Positions 44,138 to 52,385 of a stretch of 64,000 bases of DNA are shown here, one piece after another. The stretch is taken from the NCBI RefSeq assembly GCF_012843315.1, contig NZ_JABAEX010000001.1:124001-188000 (forward strand). Reading direction: 5' to 3'. The notes beneath the pieces were generated by a model, which worked only from the letters and a program-made list of their open reading frames with translations, made no database searches and was not told where the DNA came from. A program made the position numbers and the translations under genes. Source of the stretch: Streptococcus sp. WB01_FAA12. Lineage in GTDB: Bacteria > Bacillota > Bacilli > Lactobacillales > Streptococcaceae. The stretch's first letter is position 1; every line of letters begins with the position of its first letter.

Positions 44138-45112
44138 ATGGAAGTTTTTGAAAGTCTGAAAGCCAGTTTAGTTGGCAAAAATGCTCGTATTGTTCTACCT
44201 GAAGGGGAAGAGCCTCGTATCCTTCAAGCGACAAAACGCTTGGTAAAAGAAACAGAAGTTGTTCCTGTTTTACTTGGAAATCCTGCAAAAATTAAAATTT
44301 ATCTTGAAATCGAAGGGATCACGGATGGTTATGAAGTGATTGATCCCCAACACTATCCTCAATTTGAAGATATGGTGGTTGCACTTGTAGAACGTCGTAA
44401 AGGAAAAATGTCAGAAGAAGAAGCGCGCCAGGTCTTGCTAAAAGATGTTAACTACTTTGGTGTTATGCTTGTCTATATGGGCTTGGTAGATGGAATGGTA
44501 TCAGGTGCTACTCATTCAACCGCTGCAACTGTTCGTCCAGCACTTCAAATCATTAAAACACGACCAAATGTTACACGGACATCGGGTGCCTTTCTTATGG
44601 TACGTGGTACAGAACGTTACTTGTTTGGTGACTGTGCCCTCAACATCAATCCAGATGCGGAAGCTTTGGCTGAAATTGCTATCAACTCAGCGATTACTGC
44701 AAAAATGTTTGGAATTGAACCCAAAATCGCTATGTTGAGTTATTCTACAAAAGGCTCTGGTTTTGGTGATAGTGTTGACAAGGTGGTTGAAGCAACTAAA
44801 CTGGCACATGACTTACGTCCTGACCTTGAGATTGATGGAGAATTGCAATTTGACGCAGCCTTTGTCCCAGAAACAGCAGCCCTAAAAGCTCCAGGAAGCA
44901 ATGTGGCAGGTCAAGCAAATGTCTTCATTTTCCCAGGTATCGAAGCAGGTAATATTGGTTATAAGATAGCTGAACGTCTAGGAGGTTTTGCGGCTGTCGG
45001 TCCCGTCTTACAAGGATTGAATAAACCAGTCAACGATCTATCACGTGGATGTAACCCAGATGATGTTTACAAATTGACTCTCATCACAGCAGCTCAGGCG
45101 ATCAATCAATAA
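44138..45112 (+). CDS. pta: Phosphate acetyltransferase
   Basis: This 324-residue enzyme interconverts acetyl-CoA and acetyl phosphate, working with acetate kinase for ATP production. It has the family motifs VSGATHSTAATVRPALQI, FGDCALNINPD and LQGLNKPVNDLSRG. It is the fourth gene of the relQ operon but also has its own possible -10 (TATAAT near 44109) and a GGAG RBS. It ends at a clear terminator. Confidence 0.95.
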   Translation: MEVFESLKASLVGKNARIVLPEGEEPRILQATKRLVKETEVVPVLLGNPAKIKIYLEIEGITDGYEVIDPQHYPQFEDMVVALVERRKGKMSEEEARQVLLKDVNYFGVMLVYMGLVDGMVSGATHSTAATVRPALQIIKTRPNVTRTSGAFLMVRGTERYLFGDCALNINPDAEALAEIAINSAITAKMFGIEPKIAMLSYSTKGSGFGDSVDKVVEATKLAHDLRPDLEIDGELQFDAAFVPETAALKAPGSNVAGQANVFIFPGIEAGNIGYKIAERLGGFAAVGPVLQGLNKPVNDLSRGCNPDDVYKLTLITAAQAINQ

Positions 45113-45120
45113 AGAAATGG

Positions 45121-45151
45121 AGTCTCTTCCTCTCGTAGAAGAGGCTTTTTT
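45121..45151 (+). terminator. Terminator of the relQ-nadK-rlu-pta operon
   Basis: A 9-bp stem with one wobble (45121-45129 with 45138-45146), an 8-nt loop and a run of T residues. Confidence 0.8.
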
Positions 45152-45163
45152 AGCGCTAAGAAA

Positions 45164-45192
45164 AGGACAGTTAGGAGCTTCTATGTTATACT
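45164..45192 (+). promoter_or_regulatory. mutY promoter, start site at the ATG
   Basis: AGGACA at 45164-45169 and an extended -10, TGT-TATACT (TATACT at 45187-45192), have 17-bp spacing. Six bases separate the -10 box from the ATG at 45199, so no leader or RBS is expected. Confidence 0.55.
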
Positions 45193-45198
45193 AGATAT

Positions 45199-46377
45199 AT
45201 GTTAGATTTGAAAGAATACGGTGTTGATATGTGGCCAGAGGAGAAGATTTCCTCTTTCCGCGAGAAACTCCTCAACTGGTACGATGAAAACAAACGGGAT
45301 TTGCCATGGCGTAGAAGTAAAAATCCTTATCATATCTGGGTTTCTGAAATTATGCTCCAACAGACTAGAGTGGATACAGTCATTCCCTACTATGAACGAT
45401 TCTTGGACTGGTTTCCAACTGTTAAAAGTTTGGCTCATGCGCCTGAAGAGCGTTTGTTGAAAGCATGGGAGGGGTTGGGTTATTATTCTCGAGTGCGTAA
45501 TATGCAGGCTGCGGCCCAGCAGATTATGGCTGACTTTGGTGGTCAATTTCCAAACACCTATGAAGGAATTTCCAGTCTGAAAGGGATTGGTCCTTATACT
45601 GCGGGAGCAATTTCCAGTATTGCTTTTAATTTACCCGAGCCCGCAGTTGATGGCAATGTCATGCGAGTTTTGTCTCGCTTGTTTGAGGTCAATCATGATA
45701 TCGGAGTTCCTAGCAATCGTAAAATTTTTCAGGCAATGATGGAAATCTTGATTGATCCAGAACGGCCGGGTGACTTTAACCAAGCTTTGATGGATTTGGG
45801 TTCTGACATAGAGGCGCCAGTTAATCCTAGACCAGAAGAAAGCCCTGTTAAGGAATTTAGTGCAGCCTATCAGAATGGAACCATGGATTCTTATCCGATT
45901 AAAGAACCCAAGAAAAAACCTCTTCCAATCTATCTCAAGGCCTTGGTTGTGCGCAATGCTCAAGGTCAATATCTACTTGAGAAAAACGAAAGTGAGAAAC
46001 TGCTAGCTGGTTTTTGGCATTTCCCCTTGATAGAAGTAGAGGAGTTTTCACAGGAAGAGGAACAGCTGAATCTGTTTGCTCAGGTCGCTGAAAAAAGCGT
46101 TACTTTCGGTCCAACACCCCAAGAAAGTTTTGAGCAAGATTATGATTTAGAAGTTGATTGGTCCCATCAAGTATTTGATCAAGTTAAGCATGTATTTAGT
46201 CATCGGAAATGGCATATTCAAATCCTAGCGGGCCAGGCGATAGACTCAAAACAGTTTTCTGACAGAGAAATTCGCTGGGTTTCTCCTCAGGAATTTTCTG
46301 ATTATCCATTTGCTAAACCTCAACAAAAGATTTGGCAGGCTTATAAAACACTTCTTGAAGATGAAGGCTGGAATTAG
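45199..46377 (+). CDS. mutY: A/G-specific adenine glycosylase MutY, without iron-sulfur cysteines
   Basis: MutY removes adenine mispaired with 8-oxoguanine. The 392-residue protein has the catalytic glutamate region WVSEIMLQQT (Glu50) and a helix-hairpin-helix LKGIGPYTAG. The essential aspartate Asp151 is in VDGNVMR, and a C-terminal Nudix-like 8-oxoG recognition domain is present (about 245-390, with FSHRKWH). After ALMDLG, where most MutY proteins have four cysteines for a 4Fe-4S cluster, the sequence is SDIEAPVNPRPEESPVKEF with no cysteine. Cluster-less MutY is known in lactic acid bacteria. Confidence 0.93.
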   Translation: MLDLKEYGVDMWPEEKISSFREKLLNWYDENKRDLPWRRSKNPYHIWVSEIMLQQTRVDTVIPYYERFLDWFPTVKSLAHAPEERLLKAWEGLGYYSRVRNMQAAAQQIMADFGGQFPNTYEGISSLKGIGPYTAGAISSIAFNLPEPAVDGNVMRVLSRLFEVNHDIGVPSNRKIFQAMMEILIDPERPGDFNQALMDLGSDIEAPVNPRPEESPVKEFSAAYQNGTMDSYPIKEPKKKPLPIYLKALVVRNAQGQYLLEKNESEKLLAGFWHFPLIEVEEFSQEEEQLNLFAQVAEKSVTFGPTPQESFEQDYDLEVDWSHQVFDQVKHVFSHRKWHIQILAGQAIDSKQFSDREIRWVSPQEFSDYPFAKPQQKIWQAYKTLLEDEGWN

Positions 46378-46433
46378 CCATTTGTGCCTTCTTTACATTT
46401 TTTTGTTATAATAGATAAAGAAAAGGTGAACAT

Positions 46434-47141
46434 ATGAAAAAAATATTAGTTGTAGATGATGAGAAACCAATCTCAGATATTATTAAGTTCAATATGACCA
46501 AAGAAGGCTATGAGGTTGTAACGGCCTTTAACGGTAGAGAAGCTATTGAGCTATTTGAGGCAGAGCAACCAGATATTATTATTCTAGACTTGATGCTACC
46601 TGAAATTGATGGTTTAGAAGTAGCCAAAGCCATTCGTAAGACGAGTAGTGTGCCTATCATTATGCTCTCAGCCAAGGATAGTGAGTTTGACAAGGTTATC
46701 GGTTTAGAACTTGGGGCAGATGATTATGTCACAAAGCCTTTCTCAAACCGTGAATTGCAGGCGCGTGTCAAGGCTTTACTCCGTCGTACAGATCTCGCTT
46801 CAGTGGATAGTCAAGAAACTGATGAAAAGAAATCCCAACCCCTACAGATTGGCGATTTGGAAATTCTGCCGGACGCTTACGTAGCCAAAAAATATGGTGA
46901 GGAACTGGAATTGACCCACCGCGAGTTTGAGCTCTTGTACCACTTGGCTTCCCATATTGGACAAGTCATTACTCGTGAACACTTGCTTGAGACTGTCTGG
47001 GGCTATGATTATTTTGGTGATGTTCGTACAGTGGATGTGACTATCCGACGTTTACGTGAAAAAATTGAAGACACTCCAAGCCGTCCAGAATACATCCTAA
47101 CACGTCGTGGTGTGGGTTACTATATGAGAAATAATGATTGA
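46434..47141 (+). CDS. vicR: Response regulator VicR/WalR
   Basis: This 235-residue OmpR-type regulator is the essential regulator of cell-wall hydrolase genes in streptococci. The receiver domain has phosphorylation site Asp52 in [11 protein letters not shown] and the conserved lysine in [10 protein letters not shown]. The winged-helix DNA-binding domain follows a short linker ([10 protein letters not shown]) and contains [13 protein letters not shown]. It overlaps vicK by 8 bp. An extended -10 (TGT-TATAAT near 46409) and an AAAGGTGA RBS precede it. Confidence 0.97.
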   Translation: MKKILVVDDEKPISDIIKFNMTKEGYEVVTAFNGREAIELFEAEQPDIIILDLMLPEIDGLEVAKAIRKTSSVPIIMLSAKDSEFDKVIGLELGADDYVTKPFSNRELQARVKALLRRTDLASVDSQETDEKKSQPLQIGDLEILPDAYVAKKYGEELELTHREFELLYHLASHIGQVITREHLLETVWGYDYFGDVRTVDVTIRRLREKIEDTPSRPEYILTRRGVGYYMRNND

Positions 47142-48483
47142 AGATATTAGACAAACGATTCTGACCAGTGATTTTATCTTTATTTTGATTTTGCTGGGCT
47201 TTATCTTGGTGGTCACCTTGCTATTGCTAGAAAATCGCCGTGATAATATTCGTCTAAAGCAGATTAATCAAAAGGTCAAGGATTTGATTGCAGGGGATTA
47301 TTCTCGAGTTTTGGATATGCAGGGAAGTTCTGAAATTACCAACATCACCAATAATCTCAATGATTTGTCTGAGGTCATTCGTTTAACGCAGGAGAATTTG
47401 GAGCAAGAAACAAAAAGGCTTAACAGTATTCTTTCTTATATGACAGATGGAGTTCTTGCGACCAATCGCCGTGGTCAGATTACTATGATTAACGATATGG
47501 CTAAGAAACAGCTGGGTATCATAAAAGAAGAAGCATTGAACAAAAGCATTCTAGAATTGCTTAAGATAGAGGAAGAGTATGAACTGCGTGACCTCATTAC
47601 ACAGATTCCCGAATTGATGATTGATTCCCAAAATGCTAATGGAGAATATCTTAGCCTTCGTGTGCGTTTTGCACTCATTCGTCGTGAGTCTGGATTCATC
47701 TCTGGTTTGGTTGCCGTTTTGCACGATACGACTGAACAGGAGAAGGAAGAGCGTGAACGGAGACTCTTCGTGTCCAATGTTAGCCATGAGTTGAGGACTC
47801 CTTTGACCAGTGTTAAATCTTATCTTGAAGCCTTGGACGAGGGAGCCTTGTATGATCCTGTTGCTCCTGATTTTATCAAGGTTTCGCTTGATGAAACCAA
47901 CCGTATGATGCGGATGGTGACAGATCTCTTGCATCTCTCTCGTATTGATAATGCGACTACTCGGTTGGATGTGGAATTGATTAATTTTACAGCCTTCATC
48001 ACCTTTATCCTCAACCGCTTTGATAAGATGAGGAGCCAGGATGAAGAGAAAAAATATGAGCTGGTTAGAGATTATCCTATCAATTCTGTTTGGATCGAGA
48101 TTGATACCGATAAGATGACCCAGGTGATTGATAATATTCTCAACAATGCTATCAAGTACTCACCAGATGGTGGGAAAATTACTGTCAGCATGAAAACGAC
48201 TGAAGACCAGATGATTTTATCTATCAAAGACCAAGGTCTAGGTATTCCAAAGCAAGATTTGCCGAAGATTTTTGACCGCTTTTATCGTGTGGATCGTGCA
48301 AGAAGTCGTGCACAAGGTGGAACTGGTCTAGGTCTGGCTATTGCCAAGGAAATTATCAAACAACATAATGGCTTTATTTGGGCCAAAAGTGAATACGGTA
48401 AGGGGTCAACCTTTACCATCGTGCTCCCTTATGATAAGGATGCCGTAAAAGAAGAAGTCTGGGAGGATGAAGTAGAAGACTAG
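47134..48483 (+). CDS. vicK: Sensor histidine kinase VicK/WalK, single-transmembrane type
   Basis: This 449-residue kinase has one transmembrane helix (about 13-32) and almost nothing outside, the form typical of streptococci; bacillar WalK has two helices and an extracellular loop. A HAMP (about 35-90) and a PAS domain (about 95-205) follow. The phosphorylated His218 lies in [12 protein letters not shown]. The ATPase domain has N, G1 and G2 boxes ([28 protein letters not shown]). Confidence 0.97.
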   Translation: MIEDIRQTILTSDFIFILILLGFILVVTLLLLENRRDNIRLKQINQKVKDLIAGDYSRVLDMQGSSEITNITNNLNDLSEVIRLTQENLEQETKRLNSILSYMTDGVLATNRRGQITMINDMAKKQLGIIKEEALNKSILELLKIEEEYELRDLITQIPELMIDSQNANGEYLSLRVRFALIRRESGFISGLVAVLHDTTEQEKEERERRLFVSNVSHELRTPLTSVKSYLEALDEGALYDPVAPDFIKVSLDETNRMMRMVTDLLHLSRIDNATTRLDVELINFTAFITFILNRFDKMRSQDEEKKYELVRDYPINSVWIEIDTDKMTQVIDNILNNAIKYSPDGGKITVSMKTTEDQMILSIKDQGLGIPKQDLPKIFDRFYRVDRARSRAQGGTGLGLAIAKEIIKQHNGFIWAKSEYGKGSTFTIVLPYDKDAVKEEVWEDEVED

Positions 48484-48484
48484 A

Positions 48485-49294
48485 ATGAGTGAAATAGGCT
48501 TTAAATACAGTATTTTAGCATCAGGTTCCAGTGGAAATTCCTTTTATCTGGAAACCCCAAAAAAGAAAATATTAGTGGATGCAGGCTTGTCTGGTAAGAA
48601 AATTACCAGCTTGCTAGCTGAAATCAATCGCAAACCTGAAGATCTGGATGCGATTTTAATTACGCATGAGCACTCAGACCATATCCACGGAGTCGGTGTC
48701 TTGGCTCGCAAATTTGGCATGGACCTTTACGCTAATGAAAAAACCTGGCAAGCTATGGAAAATAGCAAGTACCTCGGAAAGGTGGATTCTTCGCAGAAGC
48801 ATATCTTTGAGATGGGCAAAACAAAAACCTTTGGCGATATCGATATTGAGAGTTTTGGTGTTAGCCATGATGCAGTCGCACCGCAGTTCTATCGCTTTAT
48901 GAAGGATGATAAGAGTTTTGTCATGCTGACCGATACAGGTTATGTTAGTGACCGTATGGCTGGAATTGTCGAGAATGCTGACGGTTACCTCATTGAGTCC
49001 AACCATGATGTGGAGATCTTGCGAGCAGGTTCTTATGCTTGGCGACTCAAACAGCGAATCTTATCTGATCTTGGTCACCTCTCTAACGAAGACGGTGCTG
49101 AGGCCATGATTCGTGCAATGGGAAATCGGACCAAGAAAATCTACCTTGGACATTTGTCTAAGGAGAACAATATCAAAGAACTGGCTCATATGACCATGGT
49201 CAATCAGTTAGCACAAGCTGATTTGGGTGTAGGAGTAGACTTTAAGGTTTACGATACCTCTCCCGATACTGCAACACCATTGACAGATATATAA
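48485..49294 (+). CDS. vicX: Metallo-beta-lactamase-fold protein VicX/YycJ
   Basis: This 269-residue MBL-fold protein has the metal motif THEHSDHIHG (His61, His63, Asp65, His66), an early GSSGNS loop and late GHLS segments. The homologue is a putative nuclease or hydrolase linked to DNA repair and to VicRK output; the exact activity is not settled. It starts 1 bp after vicK and ends at a terminator that is repeated after the defence island. Confidence 0.93.
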   Translation: MSEIGFKYSILASGSSGNSFYLETPKKKILVDAGLSGKKITSLLAEINRKPEDLDAILITHEHSDHIHGVGVLARKFGMDLYANEKTWQAMENSKYLGKVDSSQKHIFEMGKTKTFGDIDIESFGVSHDAVAPQFYRFMKDDKSFVMLTDTGYVSDRMAGIVENADGYLIESNHDVEILRAGSYAWRLKQRILSDLGHLSNEDGAEAMIRAMGNRTKKIYLGHLSKENNIKELAHMTMVNQLAQADLGVGVDFKVYDTSPDTATPLTDI

Positions 49295-49321
49295 AAAAGA
49301 AGGCGAGCGCCTTCTTTTGTT
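49293..49321 (+). terminator. vicX terminator, left copy of a 29-bp direct repeat
   Basis: AAAAGAAGGC and GCCTTCTTTT pair around GAGC (49295-49318). The same 29 bp, with one change, recurs at 55639-55667, so the terminator pair brackets the defence island. Confidence 0.9.
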
Positions 49322-49401
49322 TTGTTTAGTTATTATTTTGTACTCCAAACACCATTTAAAATATGATATAATAAGGTTTATAGTACGAGAAAGGTTGCCT
49401 T

Positions 49402-51303
49402 ATGACGATAGATATTAGTGAAGAACAGTTGGCTATGGAGTCTGCTGACTTATTAAAAATTCTGTTAAAAGATCGAACGACCAAGAAAAATATTGTTTGG
49501 GCGACTCATTCTTATGAATTATTAGGAAAGGGATTTGCTCCAAGCGATCGCATCACTCCAAGTAGGGTGACGGGAACCTATGCAAACTTGATTCAACCCC
49601 GATCAGAAAAGTCTAAGTATGAGCAGAAAGACCGAACCAAGATTAGAGCCGAAGTCTTTACGCCAACTTGGTTAGTTGAAAAGCAAAATGGCTACGTGGA
49701 AGCTGAACTTGAAGCCCTGAATCTTGAAGCTTATATCCAAGTGCGCTGGCTAGAAATCACCTGTGGTGAAGCACCTTATATGGTAACGCGTTATGATACA
49801 GTGACTGGTGAGGAAATTCCATTATCTGAGCGAGTTGGTTTTGTTGATAGAAAATTGCAGCGCATTAGTCGTGAGGTTTCGGACGAAGCTACCTTTTATG
49901 AACTTGTAAAAAAAGCTTTTCGAGCTTCTTATGGCTATGAGTATCAAGGAGATTCTCTGCTTTTGGCGCGTGAAAATCTTTTAGCAACATTTGAGGACTA
50001 CTATCTTGCAAAGACTGGAAATCAACCGACCTTAGAGCAAAAGAAAGAAATTGCGACTATTATCTCCTACAATGTCTTTCAAATGGATGGATTGAATAAA
50101 ATCAGTCCTTACTCAGCTACACAAGAGCAATCTCAACAGCTAAGCTTGTTTTCAGATGAGCTAGAAGTTCAAGAAGTAGAAGAATCTAAAACCCAAATCA
50201 AAGACTGGAAAAAGAATAAAATGATAGGTTTTGAGCGCCTATCTAGTGAGGAAAGTGAAATGAAATTTGATGTCGTGATAGGAAATCCGCCGTATCAGAT
50301 AGATAGTGGAACATCTGCTCGTGATGATGCTATTTATAATTTATTTTATGACTCAGCTGAAGAGATTTCAAAAAAATATCTACTTATTACCCCTGCTCGT
50401 TTTCTATTTAATGCAGGATCTACTCCAAAAAAATGGAATAAGAAAATGCTTGAAGACGAAAAATTAAAGGTTGTTTTCTATGAGCAAGACTCATCAAAAG
50501 TATTTCCGGGTGTTGGTATTTCTGGAGGTGTTGTAATTCTATATAGGAATGAAGATAAAATTTCTGGGCCTATAGGCTCCTTTACCAGCCATCCGGAGCT
50601 AAATAGTATTTCAAAGAAAGTAGAAAGTAACACTTCATCAACTTTGAATAATATTATTTCAGGTAGAGGTATCTATAGATTAACAGAAAAAGCACATTTG
50701 GATTTTCCGCAGATTGAAAGTATACAATCAAAGGGACATAAAAATGATATTGGTACAGGTGCATTTGATAAGTTTACCGACATAATTTTCTTTGATTCAA
50801 TTAATGAAAAGAAAGAAAATTATACTAAGGTATATGGTAGATATCAAAACAATCGAGTGTATAGATATATACAAAGTGATTATATAAACAAACCTTTAGG
50901 TCATGAGAGTTGGAGAGTTATACTACCAAAAGCGTATGGAACTGGCATTGCGAATAATAACACTTCTGTAATTTTGATAGGAGAACCATTTGTTATAGAA
51001 CCTCTTTCAGCTTTTACTGAAACATACATTTCGATTGGTCAGTTTAGTAGTCAAGAGGAAGCATTAAACTGTTTAAAATATATAAAGAGTAAATTCGCTA
51101 GAGTATTACTCGCGGTTTTAAAAGTTACTCAGGATAATACACGTGATAAGTGGGCTAAAGTCCCTCTCCAAGACTTTACGGTCAATTCGGACATTGATTG
51201 GAGACAATCGGTGGCTGATATTGACCGTCAGCTCTATCAAAAATATGAGCTTTCTCCAGAGGAAATTGCCTTTATTGAGACTCATGTAAGGGAAATGGAT
51301 TAG
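49402..51303 (+). CDS. Adenine-specific DNA methyltransferase of a restriction-type system
   Basis: This 633-residue protein has EVFTPTWLVEKQ (84-95), then an altered motif I region WLEITCGEAPYMVTRYD (116-132). The N6-adenine motif IV is VVIGNPPYQ, with NPPY at 295-298. Later residues include LLITPARFLFNAG and a target-recognition-like C-terminal half that is more AT-rich. It resembles Eco57I-type modification domains. The partner nuclease is probably the GIY-YIG/helicase protein two genes downstream. An extended -10 promoter (TGA-TATAAT, 49364-49372) and a GAAAGG RBS precede it. Confidence 0.82.
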   Translation: MTIDISEEQLAMESADLLKILLKDRTTKKNIVWATHSYELLGKGFAPSDRITPSRVTGTYANLIQPRSEKSKYEQKDRTKIRAEVFTPTWLVEKQNGYVEAELEALNLEAYIQVRWLEITCGEAPYMVTRYDTVTGEEIPLSERVGFVDRKLQRISREVSDEATFYELVKKAFRASYGYEYQGDSLLLARENLLATFEDYYLAKTGNQPTLEQKKEIATIISYNVFQMDGLNKISPYSATQEQSQQLSLFSDELEVQEVEESKTQIKDWKKNKMIGFERLSSEESEMKFDVVIGNPPYQIDSGTSARDDAIYNLFYDSAEEISKKYLLITPARFLFNAGSTPKKWNKKMLEDEKLKVVFYEQDSSKVFPGVGISGGVVILYRNEDKISGPIGSFTSHPELNSISKKVESNTSSTLNNIISGRGIYRLTEKAHLDFPQIESIQSKGHKNDIGTGAFDKFTDIIFFDSINEKKENYTKVYGRYQNNRVYRYIQSDYINKPLGHESWRVILPKAYGTGIANNNTSVILIGEPFVIEPLSAFTETYISIGQFSSQEEALNCLKYIKSKFARVLLAVLKVTQDNTRDKWAKVPLQDFTVNSDIDWRQSVADIDRQLYQKYELSPEEIAFIETHVREMD

Positions 51304-51317
51304 AAAAGTATTTTTAT

Positions 51318-51346
51318 TTGACAAATTATGCTCAGTGATCTATAAT
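51318..51346 (+). promoter_or_regulatory. Consensus promoter before the Abi gene
   Basis: TTGACA (51318-51323) and TATAAT (51341-51346) are both perfect, with exactly 17 bp between them. It is the strongest-looking promoter in the window. It lies directly after the methyltransferase stop codon, inside the restriction operon. Confidence 0.85.
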
Positions 51347-51352
51347 AGACAC

Positions 51353-51400
51353 ATAGGATTAGGTCAGGAAGCATACGATGCCCTGACCCTTTTTTGTTTT
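51353..51400 (+). ncRNA. Short hairpin RNA upstream of abiF, candidate RNA antitoxin or attenuator
   Basis: A transcript from the promoter at 51318-51346 would start near 51353. It forms GGTCAGG (51362-51368) paired with CCTGACC (51382-51388), with an inner GCAT/ATGC stem, an AA bulge and an ACG loop. A T run follows (51390-51395), so most transcripts should end after about 45 nt. AbiF proteins have been reported to be stably associated with a conserved upstream non-coding RNA acting as antitoxin. This RNA is in the matching place, but equivalence is inferred. Confidence 0.6.
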
Positions 51401-51413
51401 ATAGGAGATAAGT

Positions 51414-52364
51414 TTGAAGGAACATAAAACATTTAATCAACAGTTAACAATCTTAAGAAATAGGGGTGTTGTAGTCCCAACAAATGGGAAGCCAAAGAGA
51501 TTTTTAGAACAAGAAAACTATTACAACGTTATAAACGGTTATAAAGATTTATTTTTAGTAAAGGGCAGCAATAATCAACCTGTTGAACCTGAAATTTATC
51601 AAGAAGGAACTCACTTTAACGAACTAAAGGCCTTGTTTTTATTTGATAGAGAACTGAGGATATTATTATTGAAATATTTATTGATATTCGAAAATTCTAT
51701 AAAGACTACAGTTGCATATGAATTCTCTAAAAAATACCCTCGTAAGAATGCTTATTTAGATATTGCAAATTTTGTAGACAATGATCCTAAAAAAGTTCTT
51801 CAACAAATCTCTATCTTAACCAAGACGATTCATGATAAGGTAGATAGAAGTGGCGCTATCAAACATTATATTGAAGAACACGGAGAAGTACCACTTTGGG
51901 TTTTAGTTAATTTTCTTACAATGGGGAACATTGCTAATTTTTACAACATTTTAACGGATAGCACAAAAAATATTATCGCAAAATTTTATACAGATAAATA
52001 TAGAACACAGAATAAAGACAATACATTTAGACTATCTAGTGCAGATTTAAGTGCATGTTTGAAAGTGGCTAACTTGGTTAGAAATATCTGTGCACATGAT
52101 GAACGACTGTACAATGTTAATTTAAGAAATGTTCGAATATCTCAAATAGCAAATCATTTTGGGATAAGAAGATATGATAATAAACGTTTCATAGTGCTCA
52201 TTTTATTTTTAAAAATTGTACTTGATAAGAAAGATTTTCAAAGATTGTATAAAGCTTTAAGAAATCTGTTCAATCAGTATGCTGATGAATTTAAAACTGT
52301 AGTGTTTGATGATATTTTAAACACGATGGGAATAGATTTAACAGAAATGGAAAAATTAGCTTAA
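51414..52364 (+). CDS. abiF: Abi family HEPN protein (AbiD/AbiF-like)
   Basis: A TTG start is used, with AGGAG seven bases upstream. The 316-residue protein has the Abi_2 pattern: FNQQLTILRNRGVV, YYNVINGYKDLF, LFLFDRELRILLLKYL, and the HEPN ribonuclease motif R-x4-H in RNICAHDERLYN (Arg223, His228). HEPN Abi proteins stop phage by cutting RNA and arresting the infected cell. It sits between the methyltransferase and the helicase-nuclease with its own strong promoter and hairpin RNA, and would act as a second defence layer. It is AT-rich. Confidence 0.85.
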   Translation: MKEHKTFNQQLTILRNRGVVVPTNGKPKRFLEQENYYNVINGYKDLFLVKGSNNQPVEPEIYQEGTHFNELKALFLFDRELRILLLKYLLIFENSIKTTVAYEFSKKYPRKNAYLDIANFVDNDPKKVLQQISILTKTIHDKVDRSGAIKHYIEEHGEVPLWVLVNFLTMGNIANFYNILTDSTKNIIAKFYTDKYRTQNKDNTFRLSSADLSACLKVANLVRNICAHDERLYNVNLRNVRISQIANHFGIRRYDNKRFIVLILFLKIVLDKKDFQRLYKALRNLFNQYADEFKTVVFDDILNTMGIDLTEMEKLA

Positions 52365-52385
52365 TTTTTTAAAAAAGGAATACTT

